Source of the DNA: Arthrobacter sp. M4
GTDB taxonomy: Bacteria; Actinomycetota; Actinomycetes; Actinomycetales; Micrococcaceae
Direction: 5' to 3'
DNA length: 47,864 nucleotides
Assembly (NCBI RefSeq): GCF_020251205.1
Contig: NZ_JAIWYX010000023.1
Coordinates: forward strand, 1-47,864
In this document: positions 24,086-32,755 of the stretch, one piece after another
How positions within the stretch are numbered: the first letter of the stretch is position 1
Layout: each line of letters begins with the position of its first letter
Notes under the pieces: model-generated
Seen by the model: only the letters and a program-made list of their open reading frames with translations
What the model was told of the DNA's origin: nothing
Databases searched by the model: none
Program-made: the position numbers and the translations under genes

Positions 24086-26647
24086 ATGACCGAAGAACTC
24101 GCCACCGCCCACTTTTCTGAGGATCTGAAGCGCCAGCTTCCGCTCGTTGCGCGACTGACCCTTAGCGAGAAGGTGCGCCTCCTCACGGGCGAAACGATGT
24201 TCACGTTGCCCGGGGAAGATCGCATCGGGTTGGCGCCCCTGGCATTCTCGGACGGACCATCAGGTGTACGTGGGCTCAAATTCATGGGTGGCGAAGCAGT
24301 TGCGCTCTTCCCTAACGCCACCCTGGTCTCTGGTTCATGGGACGACTCGATCGGGGAGGAGGTTGGACGCATGCTTTCCGAGGAGGCCCATCGCCAAGGT
24401 ATTCATGTTGTGCTCGGCCCAACTGTGAACCTCCACCGAAGCCCCTTGGGTGGACGTCTCTTCGAAGCGTACTCGGAGGACCCCTACCTTACTGGCCGAA
24501 TTGCTTCGGCATATGTGCGGGGTATGCAAGGCAACGGCACAGCCGCGTGCCTGAAGCACCTTGTGGCCAACGAGTCCGAGTCCCTGCGTACGGTCATGGA
24601 CTCCCGCCTCTCCGAGAGTGCCTTGCGGGAGGTTTACCTTCTGCCCTTCGAAATGGCTGTCGATGACGCCGGCGCCTGGTCGGTCATGGCGGCCTACAAT
24701 GACGTTAACGGTGTCACAGCTACCGAGCAGGATCACGTGCAAAACCAGATCCTCAAAGGAGAGTGGGGCTGGGACGGGCTCATCATGAGCGACTGGTACG
24801 CCACCAAACACACCGTCGAATCCGCCAATGGCGGGCTCGACCTCGTTATGCCAGGTCCAGACGGGCCATGGGGTGATCGGCTCGTGGCCGCCGTCCAACG
24901 GGGCGACGTCGATGAGGCCACTGTCGACGAGCACCTCGCGAGGCTCCTGCTGCTCGCGGAACGCACAAGCGCGCTTCGCCATGGCCCAGTTTATGACGGC
25001 GACGCGGTAGGCCCGTTCAATGCCGGGATGCCCGCGCCGGATTCCCGGATTCGCAGGGACCAGCTGCGCCACATCGCATCACGCGGCATGGTTCTGGTTA
25101 AGAACGACGGCGACGCCCTTCCCTTGGCGGACGATGACACCATCGCGATCATCGGTCGGCACGCCATCTCGACCCAGGGCATGGGCGGCGGCTCAGCACA
25201 GGTCAACCCGCCCTACATATCATCTATCGCGGGTGCGCTGACTGAGCGGTATGGCGGAATGCCGACTGTGGTAGACGGAGTGCACGTCCGCAACCGCCCG
25301 GCAGCGGCGGACCCCGCATTTGTAAGTGACCCAATCACCGGCGAACCAGGCATGCACGTCACCTATCTCAACGCCGAAGGTGCCGAAATCGTCAATCGCC
25401 ACGAAAACGGCACTGCGATCAGCATTGGCTGGGATGACGACTTTGACGAGACACCCACAGGCGTGATCATTGCTGCCCGTCTCCGCAACCGGGCCGGTCC
25501 TGTGCGGCTGGGCGGTATCGGGTCGGGAACGTGGACGACCTCTTCCTACACCGGCATCCTTGGACAGGGCAACGTCACCTCTGCCGGCTTCGACCCAGCC
25601 GATGCAATGCTGCATCCGCCCTCCTATACCGAGGTCTTCGACCTGCCCGCAGATGCCCTTGTCACGGTACGTTTCGACTTCGCGGCAACCGACTGGGTAA
25701 CCCTCCTCCAGAGCCGCCCTGAGCTGAATCTCGCTGAGGAAAGCCACCTACTCGCCACAGGTTCGTACGGCAGCGTCACACTTGTGGCGGAACAGGACAC
25801 GCTGAACGACGAACACGCCCTAACGAAAGCCGAAGACGCAGCCCGTGCGGCTGGAACCGCAGTCGTCGTCGTTGGCCTTACTGAGGAAGATGAGACCGAA
25901 GCCAAGGACAAGACCACACTTAAGCTTCCGGGTCGCCAGGACGAACTCATTCGCAGAGTTGCCGCTGTGGCAGCCCGCACAGTGGTAGTGGTAAATGCGG
26001 CAACCCCCGTGCTCATGCCGTGGCTCGCCGACGTAGATGCTGTCCTTATCGCCGGACTGCCCGGACAAGAAGGAGGGCAGGCAGTTGCCTCCGTTCTCGT
26101 GGGGGAGAGTGAACCGACAGGACGCCTTGTGACGAGCTACCCCCAAGCTGACGGCGCGAGCCCGGCATGGAATGTCACCCCCGACAGCAACCTCGCCGTT
26201 ACGTACAGCGAAGGCACTGCGGTCGGCTACCGCGGACACCATCGCGGGCTTGCCCCTGACCCGCTGTTTTGGTTTGGTCACGGCCTCGGCTACGGGGCCT
26301 GGGAGTACGGACCAGCACGACTTGCGCCGACTGCGGACGACGGTGGCGCCGCGACACTTGAGGTCGAAGTGACGAACACTTCTAGTCGGCATTCGCGCGA
26401 GACCGTGCAGGTTTATTTCTTACCGCGCGATATCAACCAGCCTGTGCGCCTTGCTGGCTACACGGGCGTTGACGTCGCCCCGGGGGAGACAGCGACCGTT
26501 AGCGTGATGTGCGACAACCGCCTTTTCCGCCGCTGGGACGAGGCTGCCAGCGCCTGGCAGTCGCTTCACGAAGGAGAACTCTTGGTCGCCCGCGGCCTCG
26601 GCGACATACGGGTACGAGTGGAGCTGAACAGCCATGGCCCCGCGTGA
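24086..26647 (+). CDS. Glycoside hydrolase family 3 beta-glycosidase with PA14 insert
   Basis: The 853-residue enzyme starts with the GH3 barrel: FSDGPSGVRG, GPTVNLHRSPLGGRLFEAYS, KHLVANESES (157-166), MAAYNDVNGV, and nucleophile Asp236 in GLIMSDWYA. The second alpha/beta domain begins near residue 330 (SRGMVLVKNDGDALPL) and is interrupted by a PA14-like domain (about 400-560). A fibronectin III-like domain closes the protein (VTNTSSRHSRETVQVYFLP). No signal peptide is seen, so it acts in the cytoplasm on imported glycosides. It lies 92 nt after the transporter and may be co-transcribed with it. SD is AGGGAG. It releases a terminal beta-linked sugar, probably glucose. Confidence 0.93.
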   Translation: MTEELATAHFSEDLKRQLPLVARLTLSEKVRLLTGETMFTLPGEDRIGLAPLAFSDGPSGVRGLKFMGGEAVALFPNATLVSGSWDDSIGEEVGRMLSEEAHRQGIHVVLGPTVNLHRSPLGGRLFEAYSEDPYLTGRIASAYVRGMQGNGTAACLKHLVANESESLRTVMDSRLSESALREVYLLPFEMAVDDAGAWSVMAAYNDVNGVTATEQDHVQNQILKGEWGWDGLIMSDWYATKHTVESANGGLDLVMPGPDGPWGDRLVAAVQRGDVDEATVDEHLARLLLLAERTSALRHGPVYDGDAVGPFNAGMPAPDSRIRRDQLRHIASRGMVLVKNDGDALPLADDDTIAIIGRHAISTQGMGGGSAQVNPPYISSIAGALTERYGGMPTVVDGVHVRNRPAAADPAFVSDPITGEPGMHVTYLNAEGAEIVNRHENGTAISIGWDDDFDETPTGVIIAARLRNRAGPVRLGGIGSGTWTTSSYTGILGQGNVTSAGFDPADAMLHPPSYTEVFDLPADALVTVRFDFAATDWVTLLQSRPELNLAEESHLLATGSYGSVTLVAEQDTLNDEHALTKAEDAARAAGTAVVVVGLTEEDETEAKDKTTLKLPGRQDELIRRVAAVAARTVVVVNAATPVLMPWLADVDAVLIAGLPGQEGGQAVASVLVGESEPTGRLVTSYPQADGASPAWNVTPDSNLAVTYSEGTAVGYRGHHRGLAPDPLFWFGHGLGYGAWEYGPARLAPTADDGGAATLEVEVTNTSSRHSRETVQVYFLPRDINQPVRLAGYTGVDVAPGETATVSVMCDNRLFRRWDEAASAWQSLHEGELLVARGLGDIRVRVELNSHGPA

Positions 26648-26698
26648 AGTCCAGCAACCAGGGGTCTTAGGCCACCCCTGTCACCGCTGAAACTACCC

Positions 26699-26715
26699 CT
26701 GCTAGTACTACCCTC
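26699..26715. promoter_or_regulatory. Candidate MmyB-type regulator box A
   Basis: CTGCTAGTACTACCCTC matches box B at 37113-37129 in 15 of 17 positions and contains the palindrome TAGTACTA. It lies in the 110-nt gap before the Gfo/Idh/MocA operon. Box B sits between a MmyB-like regulator and a divergent alcohol dehydrogenase, so the same regulator may act here. This is inferred from the motif only. Confidence 0.5.
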
Positions 26716-26793
26716 AAGCGGATCTCCCTCACACAGGCCCAGTCTGGTGAGCTAAGAGTGATGCAATTCACCAACAGACTGGAGCGAGCTGCG

Positions 26794-27861
26794 ATGCCCC
26801 CCACAAAACGATCCGATGAAATCAGTTCCCGCATCGGTGTCGGCTTCCTCGGCGCTGGGCCAGTGACGCAGGCAATTCACCTGCCCAGCCTTTCTCGCCT
26901 CACGGACCTCTTCGAGGTCACCCACGTAATGGACGTCGACGCCGACGTGGCCGCAGCTGTCGCTTCGCGCGTCGATGCTGCGTCCTCAACTTCCATGGAC
27001 CAACTCCTCGGGGATCCTCGGGTTGAGGTCGTCGCGATTTGCAGTCCTCACAAGTTTCACGCTGCCCAAGTCATCGCCGCGTGCCGTGCGGGCAAGAAGG
27101 CGGTGTTGTGCGAAAAGCCCTTCGCTGTGTCGGCGGAGGAGGCAGCGGAGATCGCGTCCGTATCCGCCGAGACTGGTGTGCCCATAGTTGTGGGCGCCAT
27201 GCACGCCTTTGATCCGGGCTGGCTCGCCGCAGAGAAGCTCTGGGAGACCCTGCCTGAGACTGCCCACACCATCCGGGTGTCTGTTGTCCTGCCACCCAAT
27301 GCGCGATTTGAGGACTTCGCGACAGAGGTTATTGCCCGGCCGGCCGGGGGGTGGCCTGACTACTCCGACCCGGAGGTCATTGCGGCGACGCTTGAAGGCG
27401 GTGTCCTCGGGCTCGCCATTCACGACCTTCCGCTCGTGCGGCGCTTTGTCCCGACCTTTGACGACCTTCAGGTCCTGCGCGCAGAAGTCGTGCGGCCGTG
27501 GGGCTACGTGTTCTTGCTTCGCGCCGGGGGGCGCACCATTGAGCTCTCCGCGTCAGTGAATGCAACGTGGAAGCCTGACTGGACACTCGAAGCGACCGGC
27601 CCGGACTCCACTTTGAGAGTGACTTTCACCCCGTCCTACGTTCAGGCAGGGTCGGCGGTTGCCGAATTTACAGCCGGCGGCCTAACAAAGGTGGCCGGAC
27701 CATTCGACCATAACGGCTACGAAGGCGAGTGGCGCCGGATCGCAGGAATCGTCCACGGGACAGAGGAAGCACCGGAAGCTGGCGCGTTGATCGAGGACCT
27801 CCGATTCGCCCTTGTAACTGTCGACGGCGCCCGCGCCCATGTCTTGGAGGCAGCAGTATGA
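26794..27861 (+). CDS. Gfo/Idh/MocA-family oxidoreductase
   Basis: The protein (355 residues from ATG 26794; ATG 26761 is possible) has the NAD-binding motif GVGFLGAGPVTQAIHLPSL, VEVVAICSPHKFHAAQVIAA and the family's EKPF loop (VLCEKPF), then the C-terminal alpha/beta substrate domain. GGAG at 26781-26784 favours the start used. These enzymes oxidise or reduce sugar hydroxyls, often at C3. It is first in the sugar operon and ATGA-coupled to an unrecognised protein. It is shorter and clearly different from the two paralogues at 32752 and 33876, so probably handles another step. Confidence 0.87.
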   Translation: MPPTKRSDEISSRIGVGFLGAGPVTQAIHLPSLSRLTDLFEVTHVMDVDADVAAAVASRVDAASSTSMDQLLGDPRVEVVAICSPHKFHAAQVIAACRAGKKAVLCEKPFAVSAEEAAEIASVSAETGVPIVVGAMHAFDPGWLAAEKLWETLPETAHTIRVSVVLPPNARFEDFATEVIARPAGGWPDYSDPEVIAATLEGGVLGLAIHDLPLVRRFVPTFDDLQVLRAEVVRPWGYVFLLRAGGRTIELSASVNATWKPDWTLEATGPDSTLRVTFTPSYVQAGSAVAEFTAGGLTKVAGPFDHNGYEGEWRRIAGIVHGTEEAPEAGALIEDLRFALVTVDGARAHVLEAAV

Positions 27862-28658
27862 GCACCTTGACCAAGCACTACACGGTCGACACCCATAGCG
27901 TGCCCGGTCTCTCTGAGACTGTCGCGTCACTGCCACTCTCGCTGGCCCCGGCAGGCCAGGAGCCCGCGCAACTTGCCGCCATTGCGGGGACACCCGGGTG
28001 GCTGGAGCGCACGCGGGAGGCGCTCGACGGCGGCGCTTTGGCTGCCGTCGTCAGCTCGCCCTCAGCTGCAGATGGCATCCTCAGCCTGCCGACTGATTTT
28101 GCGCAGCGTGCCATAGTCGAATGGTCCTTTGCCTCCAACCCAGGGTTGCAGACGGCAGCCGAGGCCACTTCGAGTCTGCGGGAAACTGCAGTCTTCGCCG
28201 ACATCGAGTTGCGAGTGCCGACCGAAACGAACTTCGATGACGTGCTGCTCGACGTACTTATCGCTGCGGGCCGAGTCTTTGGTTCGATGTCTCCCGTCCG
28301 CTCGCTGCACCGCGACAAGGCGGGCTGGCACCTGGCCAGTTGGCTCAGGGGTCAGGCTTCGGACGTGCCCGTCTCGTTCTCGATTATCGCCACTGATGCC
28401 GCCCCTGCGACCCTGCGGCTGCGGCTGTTGACACAGGACGGCGGCTTATCCGCCTCCGTCCCTTCCCCGGCCACGGCGGAACCAGCCGAAGTCAGGATTA
28501 CCGGGCCGGACGGCGAACGACTTCTGCCCACCCTCTGGGAAACGTCCCGTCGCGTCAGTTGGCGGCGGGCCGTCGCGGTAGCCGCCGGAGAGGCCGTCTC
28601 AGATGACCTCTCGGAGCTGGACGGCGCAATCTCGCTGGCCCCTAAGGGCATGGGCTGA
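27858..28658 (+). CDS. Conserved-looking protein of unknown function
   Basis: I do not recognise this 266-residue protein. It overlaps the oxidoreductase gene by ATGA, so the two are probably made in fixed ratio. It has no signal peptide or membrane segment and no cofactor motif that I can see. Segments such as VPTETNFDDVLLDVLIAAGR and GWHLASWLRGQ look structured, and PAEVRITGPDGERLLPTLWE suggests beta strands near the C terminus. It could be a partner or activator of the oxidoreductase or a sugar-binding accessory protein; nothing in the sequence decides. Confidence 0.75.
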   Translation: MSTLTKHYTVDTHSVPGLSETVASLPLSLAPAGQEPAQLAAIAGTPGWLERTREALDGGALAAVVSSPSAADGILSLPTDFAQRAIVEWSFASNPGLQTAAEATSSLRETAVFADIELRVPTETNFDDVLLDVLIAAGRVFGSMSPVRSLHRDKAGWHLASWLRGQASDVPVSFSIIATDAAPATLRLRLLTQDGGLSASVPSPATAEPAEVRITGPDGERLLPTLWETSRRVSWRRAVAVAAGEAVSDDLSELDGAISLAPKGMG

Positions 28659-28713
28659 AGCCGGATCGTCCAGGATTCTCACACCACCACCTCTCAACGA
28701 TGAAGGACACGCT

Positions 28714-30024
28714 ATGAACCCCACCTCCACCTCGTTTTCTCGCCGAGGTTTCCTCGGCCTCGCCGCCGCTGTTGCAGCGATTCCCGCCCTCGCCGCTTGC
28801 ACTGGCGGCTCGCCTAGCGGCGGTGGAGGTGGGGGCGCGGTGAAGTTCTGGGACATGCCGTGGGGCACCCCCGCCTACAACGAGGCTGCAAAGAAGGTCA
28901 CCGAAGCCTACGCGCCATCGAGCAGCAACTTGAAGGCGAGCTACCAGATAATCCAGTGGAACAACTTCTACCAGACGTACTCCTCGGCGATCGCATCGAA
29001 GACGGGTCCCGCGGTCTCCACGGGCGGCGGCTTCCAGGCGTTCCAGTTTGAGCAGCAGGGCGCGATCGCATACGCCGACGGCGTTATTGATGCGCTGAAG
29101 AAGAATGGTATGTACGATGACTTCCTCCCGGGCGTCCTCGACCCGTTCAAGTCGGACAAGGGCTACATCGCCGTCCCGTGGCAGCTGGACATGCGCGTCT
29201 TCTGGTACCGCAAGTCGCTCTTCGAAAAGGCCGGGGTAGCGCCTCCGACGGACTGGAACGGCATCCTCGAGGCTGGCAAGGCCCTCAAGAAGATCGGTGC
29301 CGTGGGCTTCGCCACCGGCGCGGGGTCTGGCAACTTCTTCGCCAACCACGTGGCCATCCAGATGATGCTCAATAACGGCGGCGGCGTGTGGAGCCCCGAC
29401 GGACAGATCGATGTCATGAATGACCGGAACCTGGAGGCAACCGAGTTCCTGTACGAGCTGGTCTCGAACGGCATCATCGACCCGGGGGCCGTGAGCTACA
29501 CGAACGACAACCTCCAGGCCCAATGGAAGGACAAGAAGGCCGGGTACGGCTCCTACGCGGCCGGCCTGGACAACAGCATCGGGGACACTTCCGGCGACCT
29601 CGTCGTCGCGCCCGTAGTGGCTGGCCCGCACGGGGACAAGGCGACGCTGGTGTTCCCGAACAACATCATGATGTACAAGAACACACCGTCCCAGGAGTCG
29701 TCGGATGCATTCCTCGTGTACTACCTGGGCCAGATCAAGCAGTTCTGGCAGCAGAACCTCCTGGGTTCCCTGCCGGTGTTCAAGTCGATCACCGAGCTGC
29801 CTGAGTTCGCGGGCAATCCGAACAACGTCAAGGTCATCAAGGAATGGCAGCCGATCGCGAAGACCTTCGCGGCACGCGGCGCGGCCCTCAATGCGAACCA
29901 TGCGGTGCTGGACGGCGGCCAGGCAATCAGCCAGTTCGCCCAGTCGGTGATCACCGGGACGGGCGACGCGAAGACCGCTCTCAAAGCATTTGAAACCGGT
30001 CTCAAAGCCGTGGTCAAATCCTGA
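28714..30024 (+). CDS. CUT1 ABC transporter sugar-binding lipoprotein
   Basis: The 436-residue protein has a twin-arginine type signal (SRRGFLGLAAAVAAIPAL) ending in lipobox LAAC with Cys29, followed by a Gly/Ser-rich linker. The mature part is an extracellular solute-binding protein family 1 domain (VKFWDMPWGTPAYNEAAKK, VPWQLDMRVFWYRKSLFEKA, GVAPPTDWNGILEAGKAL). AAGGA at 28703-28707 precedes ATG 28714. It feeds the two permeases that follow. Such proteins bind oligosaccharides, glycosides or sugar derivatives; the ligand is not evident. Confidence 0.92.
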   Translation: MNPTSTSFSRRGFLGLAAAVAAIPALAACTGGSPSGGGGGGAVKFWDMPWGTPAYNEAAKKVTEAYAPSSSNLKASYQIIQWNNFYQTYSSAIASKTGPAVSTGGGFQAFQFEQQGAIAYADGVIDALKKNGMYDDFLPGVLDPFKSDKGYIAVPWQLDMRVFWYRKSLFEKAGVAPPTDWNGILEAGKALKKIGAVGFATGAGSGNFFANHVAIQMMLNNGGGVWSPDGQIDVMNDRNLEATEFLYELVSNGIIDPGAVSYTNDNLQAQWKDKKAGYGSYAAGLDNSIGDTSGDLVVAPVVAGPHGDKATLVFPNNIMMYKNTPSQESSDAFLVYYLGQIKQFWQQNLLGSLPVFKSITELPEFAGNPNNVKVIKEWQPIAKTFAARGAALNANHAVLDGGQAISQFAQSVITGTGDAKTALKAFETGLKAVVKS

Positions 30025-30038
30025 GTCGGAGGCATCCC

Positions 30039-30998
30039 GTGACAGTCACGACCAACGGGCTGGCGAAGGCCCGCCGGGGCGTTGCCCCCGGCGGGTCCGG
30101 CCAGCCCCTGAAACGAAATTCAACAAGCCCGCTCAAGGCGCAGAGAACCAGGACTTTTCTCTGGTTACTGCTGCCCTCGGTGCTGCTTCTTCTCCTCATC
30201 AACGGCTACCCGCTCGTGTACGCCGCGATCCAGGCCACCCACAACGGCTCGCTCATCGACACGGGGGAGTTTGTCGGCCTCGATAACTTCACTTCGGTGC
30301 TCACTTCCCCCGCCCTGTGGAAGGCTGCAGGGTTCACGCTGGTATTCACCATCGTGGGGGTGTTCGGATCCTGGATCGTGGGCCTTGGGCTTGCGCTGCT
30401 GCTGAAGACGCGGATCCCGGTCCGCGGCCTCTTCAAGATACTTCTGCTCCTGCCATGGGTCGTACCGATCGTGGTTTCGTCGACGGCGTGGAATTGGCTT
30501 CTCGGAACGCCGCAGAGCCCGATCCCTGCACTGTTCAACGCCGTAGGCCTGGGCTCCCCACTATTCCTAGCGAACCCGACGCTTGCCGCCGTCACTGTAT
30601 GCGTTTTCAAGGTGTGGGTGAGTTTCCCATTCATGATGATGATGTCGGCTTCCGCGCTGGCCTCCGTGGACAGCACCGTCTATGAAGCCGCCAGCATGGA
30701 CGGCGCCACCAAATGGCAGCAGTTCACGCAGATCACGCTGCCGCTTAGTGCCCGCTCGACCTACATCTCGTGGATCCTCATGACGATCTTCTGCGTCAAC
30801 GACTTCCCGACCATCTATCTCCTCACCGGCGGCGGACCCGTGGATGCGACAACTTCCCTTGTCGTTTTCGCATACCGCACCGTATTCCAGAATTTCCAGA
30901 CGGGCCAGGGCGTGGCAGTCGCATTCCTCATGACCCTCACGCTGGTGGTCGTGTCGGTCATCCTCTACCGTCAAATCCGAAAGTCGAGCGTCGAATAA
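30039..30998 (+). CDS. CUT1 ABC transporter permease (MalF/UgpA type)
   Basis: The 319-residue protein has a basic cytoplasmic start and six membrane segments (TFLWLLLPSVLLLLLINGYP, AGFTLVFTIVGVFGSWIVGL, and others). The cytoplasmic EAA loop reads YEAASMDGATKWQQFTQITL. GTG 30039 has GGAGG at 30028-30032. Its stop overlaps the start of the partner permease by one base (TAATG). Confidence 0.93.
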   Translation: MTVTTNGLAKARRGVAPGGSGQPLKRNSTSPLKAQRTRTFLWLLLPSVLLLLLINGYPLVYAAIQATHNGSLIDTGEFVGLDNFTSVLTSPALWKAAGFTLVFTIVGVFGSWIVGLGLALLLKTRIPVRGLFKILLLLPWVVPIVVSSTAWNWLLGTPQSPIPALFNAVGLGSPLFLANPTLAAVTVCVFKVWVSFPFMMMMSASALASVDSTVYEAASMDGATKWQQFTQITLPLSARSTYISWILMTIFCVNDFPTIYLLTGGGPVDATTSLVVFAYRTVFQNFQTGQGVAVAFLMTLTLVVVSVILYRQIRKSSVE

Positions 30999-31891
30999 TG
31001 AGCACCGTCGTGCACACCCATGCAGCCTCCGGCAAGGGAGGATCCACTGCCTCTGCAGGCAAGAAGCGCCGAATGGTCTCAGAGGCAGACTTGCGCGGGC
31101 GCTGGTGGCGCTTCGCGCTCATTCTGGTGCTGACAGCCTTCGTCCTGGTCCCGATCGGTGTGGTTGCGGTCCTCGCCTTTACCCCCGGAACTTCGAGTAC
31201 GACCTCCGGGTTCACAGTCGAAAATTTCATCAATGTCTTCGCTGAAACCCTGGCATCGACCTGGCTCAGTAACAGCCTCGTCGTCACTCTGGCTACGGTC
31301 GTTGTGTCCGTGGCCGTAGCGGCCCCAGCTGGCTACGTGCTCTCCCGCGGACGCAGTAAGGCGGTCTCGGGATACTCTCTGCTTCTGTTTGTCATGCAGT
31401 CCTTGCCAATTATCACCTCCGTGGTACCCCTGTTCATCCTGTTCGCAAACCTCGGCATTACGGACAACCTCGTGGGAATCACCATCGTTTATGTCGCCTC
31501 AACGATGGCCGTCGCGACCTGGATGATGGCCGCCTACTTCGATTCCATCCCGGTTAGCCTCGAGGAGGCTTCCTGGATCGATGGCTGCTCCGTGTTCGGG
31601 TCATTTTCGAAAGTCGTCCTGCGCAACAGCCTTCCCGGTGTGCTCTCGACCGCGATCTTCGCGTTTCTCCTCGCGTGGAACGACTATCTCGTGGCGATCG
31701 TGTTCCTGCGCACTGACGTGAACTTCACTCTTCCCGTAGGCGTGCAGTCCTTCTTCCAACAGAACCAGACGGACTGGGGGTCCGTCATGGCACTCGCCGT
31801 GGTCATGATGCTCCCGCCGATCATCGTCTTCGCCGGGCTCAACAAATACTTCAGCGTAGGTGGCATCGGTGGATCCCTCGCGGGCCGCTGA
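30998..31891 (+). CDS. CUT1 ABC transporter permease (MalG/UgpE type)
   Basis: The 297-residue partner permease has six membrane segments after a ~35-residue cytoplasmic tail, and the EAA loop LEEASWIDGCSVFGSFSKVV. It forms the inner-membrane channel with the product of 30039. No ATPase gene is present in this operon, so a shared MsmK/MsiK-type ATPase encoded elsewhere is expected, as is common for actinobacterial CUT1 systems. Confidence 0.93.
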   Translation: MSTVVHTHAASGKGGSTASAGKKRRMVSEADLRGRWWRFALILVLTAFVLVPIGVVAVLAFTPGTSSTTSGFTVENFINVFAETLASTWLSNSLVVTLATVVVSVAVAAPAGYVLSRGRSKAVSGYSLLLFVMQSLPIITSVVPLFILFANLGITDNLVGITIVYVASTMAVATWMMAAYFDSIPVSLEEASWIDGCSVFGSFSKVVLRNSLPGVLSTAIFAFLLAWNDYLVAIVFLRTDVNFTLPVGVQSFFQQNQTDWGSVMALAVVMMLPPIIVFAGLNKYFSVGGIGGSLAGR

Positions 31892-31951
31892 ACCTTCTAC
31901 CCGCGGGGCAATCCCCGGCCTAATCGACTCTTGAGAGGAAACTTTTTCTCC

Positions 31952-32755
31952 ATGGATTATTCAGTCCAGCTTTACACCCTCCGCGACCCGCTTGACGCGG
32001 ACCTGCCGGGCACGATCCGTAGACTGGCCGAGATCGGCTACACGCAGGTCGAGCCTTACAAGTTCGTAGAAAACGCGGCTGCGTTCGCGGCCGCATTTGC
32101 CGAGAACGGCATCGCTGCTCCGACCGGCCATGCTCCGCTCCTTTCAGGGGACCAGAACGAAATCTTCGCAGCTGCGAAACGACTGGGCATTCGTACCGTG
32201 ATCGACCCATTTGTTGCCCCTGAGCATTGGCTCGACGAAGGAGCGATCCGCTCGACCGCAGCGCAATTGAATGCGGCAGCGAAGAAGGGCGCTGAGTACG
32301 GCATCCGTGTCGGCTACCACAATCACAGCTGGGAGCTCGGTTCGACGATCAAGGGAACCACGGCCCTTGAGTTCTTCGCATCCCTTCTCGACCCTGAGGT
32401 TGTCCTCGAGGTCGACGTGTACTGGGTCGCCGCGGGTGGAAAAGATCCCGCCGCTCTGGTCGAGCGGCTCGGCGACCGAGTCGTTGCGCTCCACCTCAAG
32501 AACGGCCCCGTCACCGTGATTGGGAGCCGCTTCGATCGAGAGGAATTCGGCGCCATCGTTAAGACCCAGCTCCCCGCTGGCCAAGGCGACGTCGACATCC
32601 TGGGAGTGATCGCTGCGGCTAAGAATCTCGAGGTCGGAGTCGTTGAATTCGATGACTATTCCGGTGACATTTTCGAAGGCGTCGCATCGTCACTGCGCTA
32701 CCTTGAAGGCAGCTCGTCTGCCGTTTCATCGGCGGTGGAGGACTCCGCGAAGTGA
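31952..32755 (+). CDS. Sugar phosphate isomerase/epimerase-family TIM-barrel protein
   Basis: The 267-residue AP_endonuc_2 fold protein begins MDYSVQLYTLRDPLDADLPG, has EIGYTQVEPYKF, GIRVGYHNHSWELG (metal-binding His/Glu region), EVDVYWVAAGGKD and VALHLKNGP. Members isomerise or epimerise sugars, and some catalyse elimination on 3-keto sugars. ATG 31952 is used; GAGAGG at 31932-31937 is 14 nt upstream, a rather long spacer. It is GTGA-coupled to the next oxidoreductase. Confidence 0.9.
   Translation: MDYSVQLYTLRDPLDADLPGTIRRLAEIGYTQVEPYKFVENAAAFAAAFAENGIAAPTGHAPLLSGDQNEIFAAAKRLGIRTVIDPFVAPEHWLDEGAIRSTAAQLNAAAKKGAEYGIRVGYHNHSWELGSTIKGTTALEFFASLLDPEVVLEVDVYWVAAGGKDPAALVERLGDRVVALHLKNGPVTVIGSRFDREEFGAIVKTQLPAGQGDVDILGVIAAAKNLEVGVVEFDDYSGDIFEGVASSLRYLEGSSSAVSSAVEDSAK

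Noticed and set aside
28642..29901. Long open frame (419 codons) on the minus strand
   Set aside because: It lies fully antisense to the sugar-binding lipoprotein gene, has a biased Val/Arg/Leu/Glu composition typical of antisense frames in high-GC DNA, and no recognisable motif.
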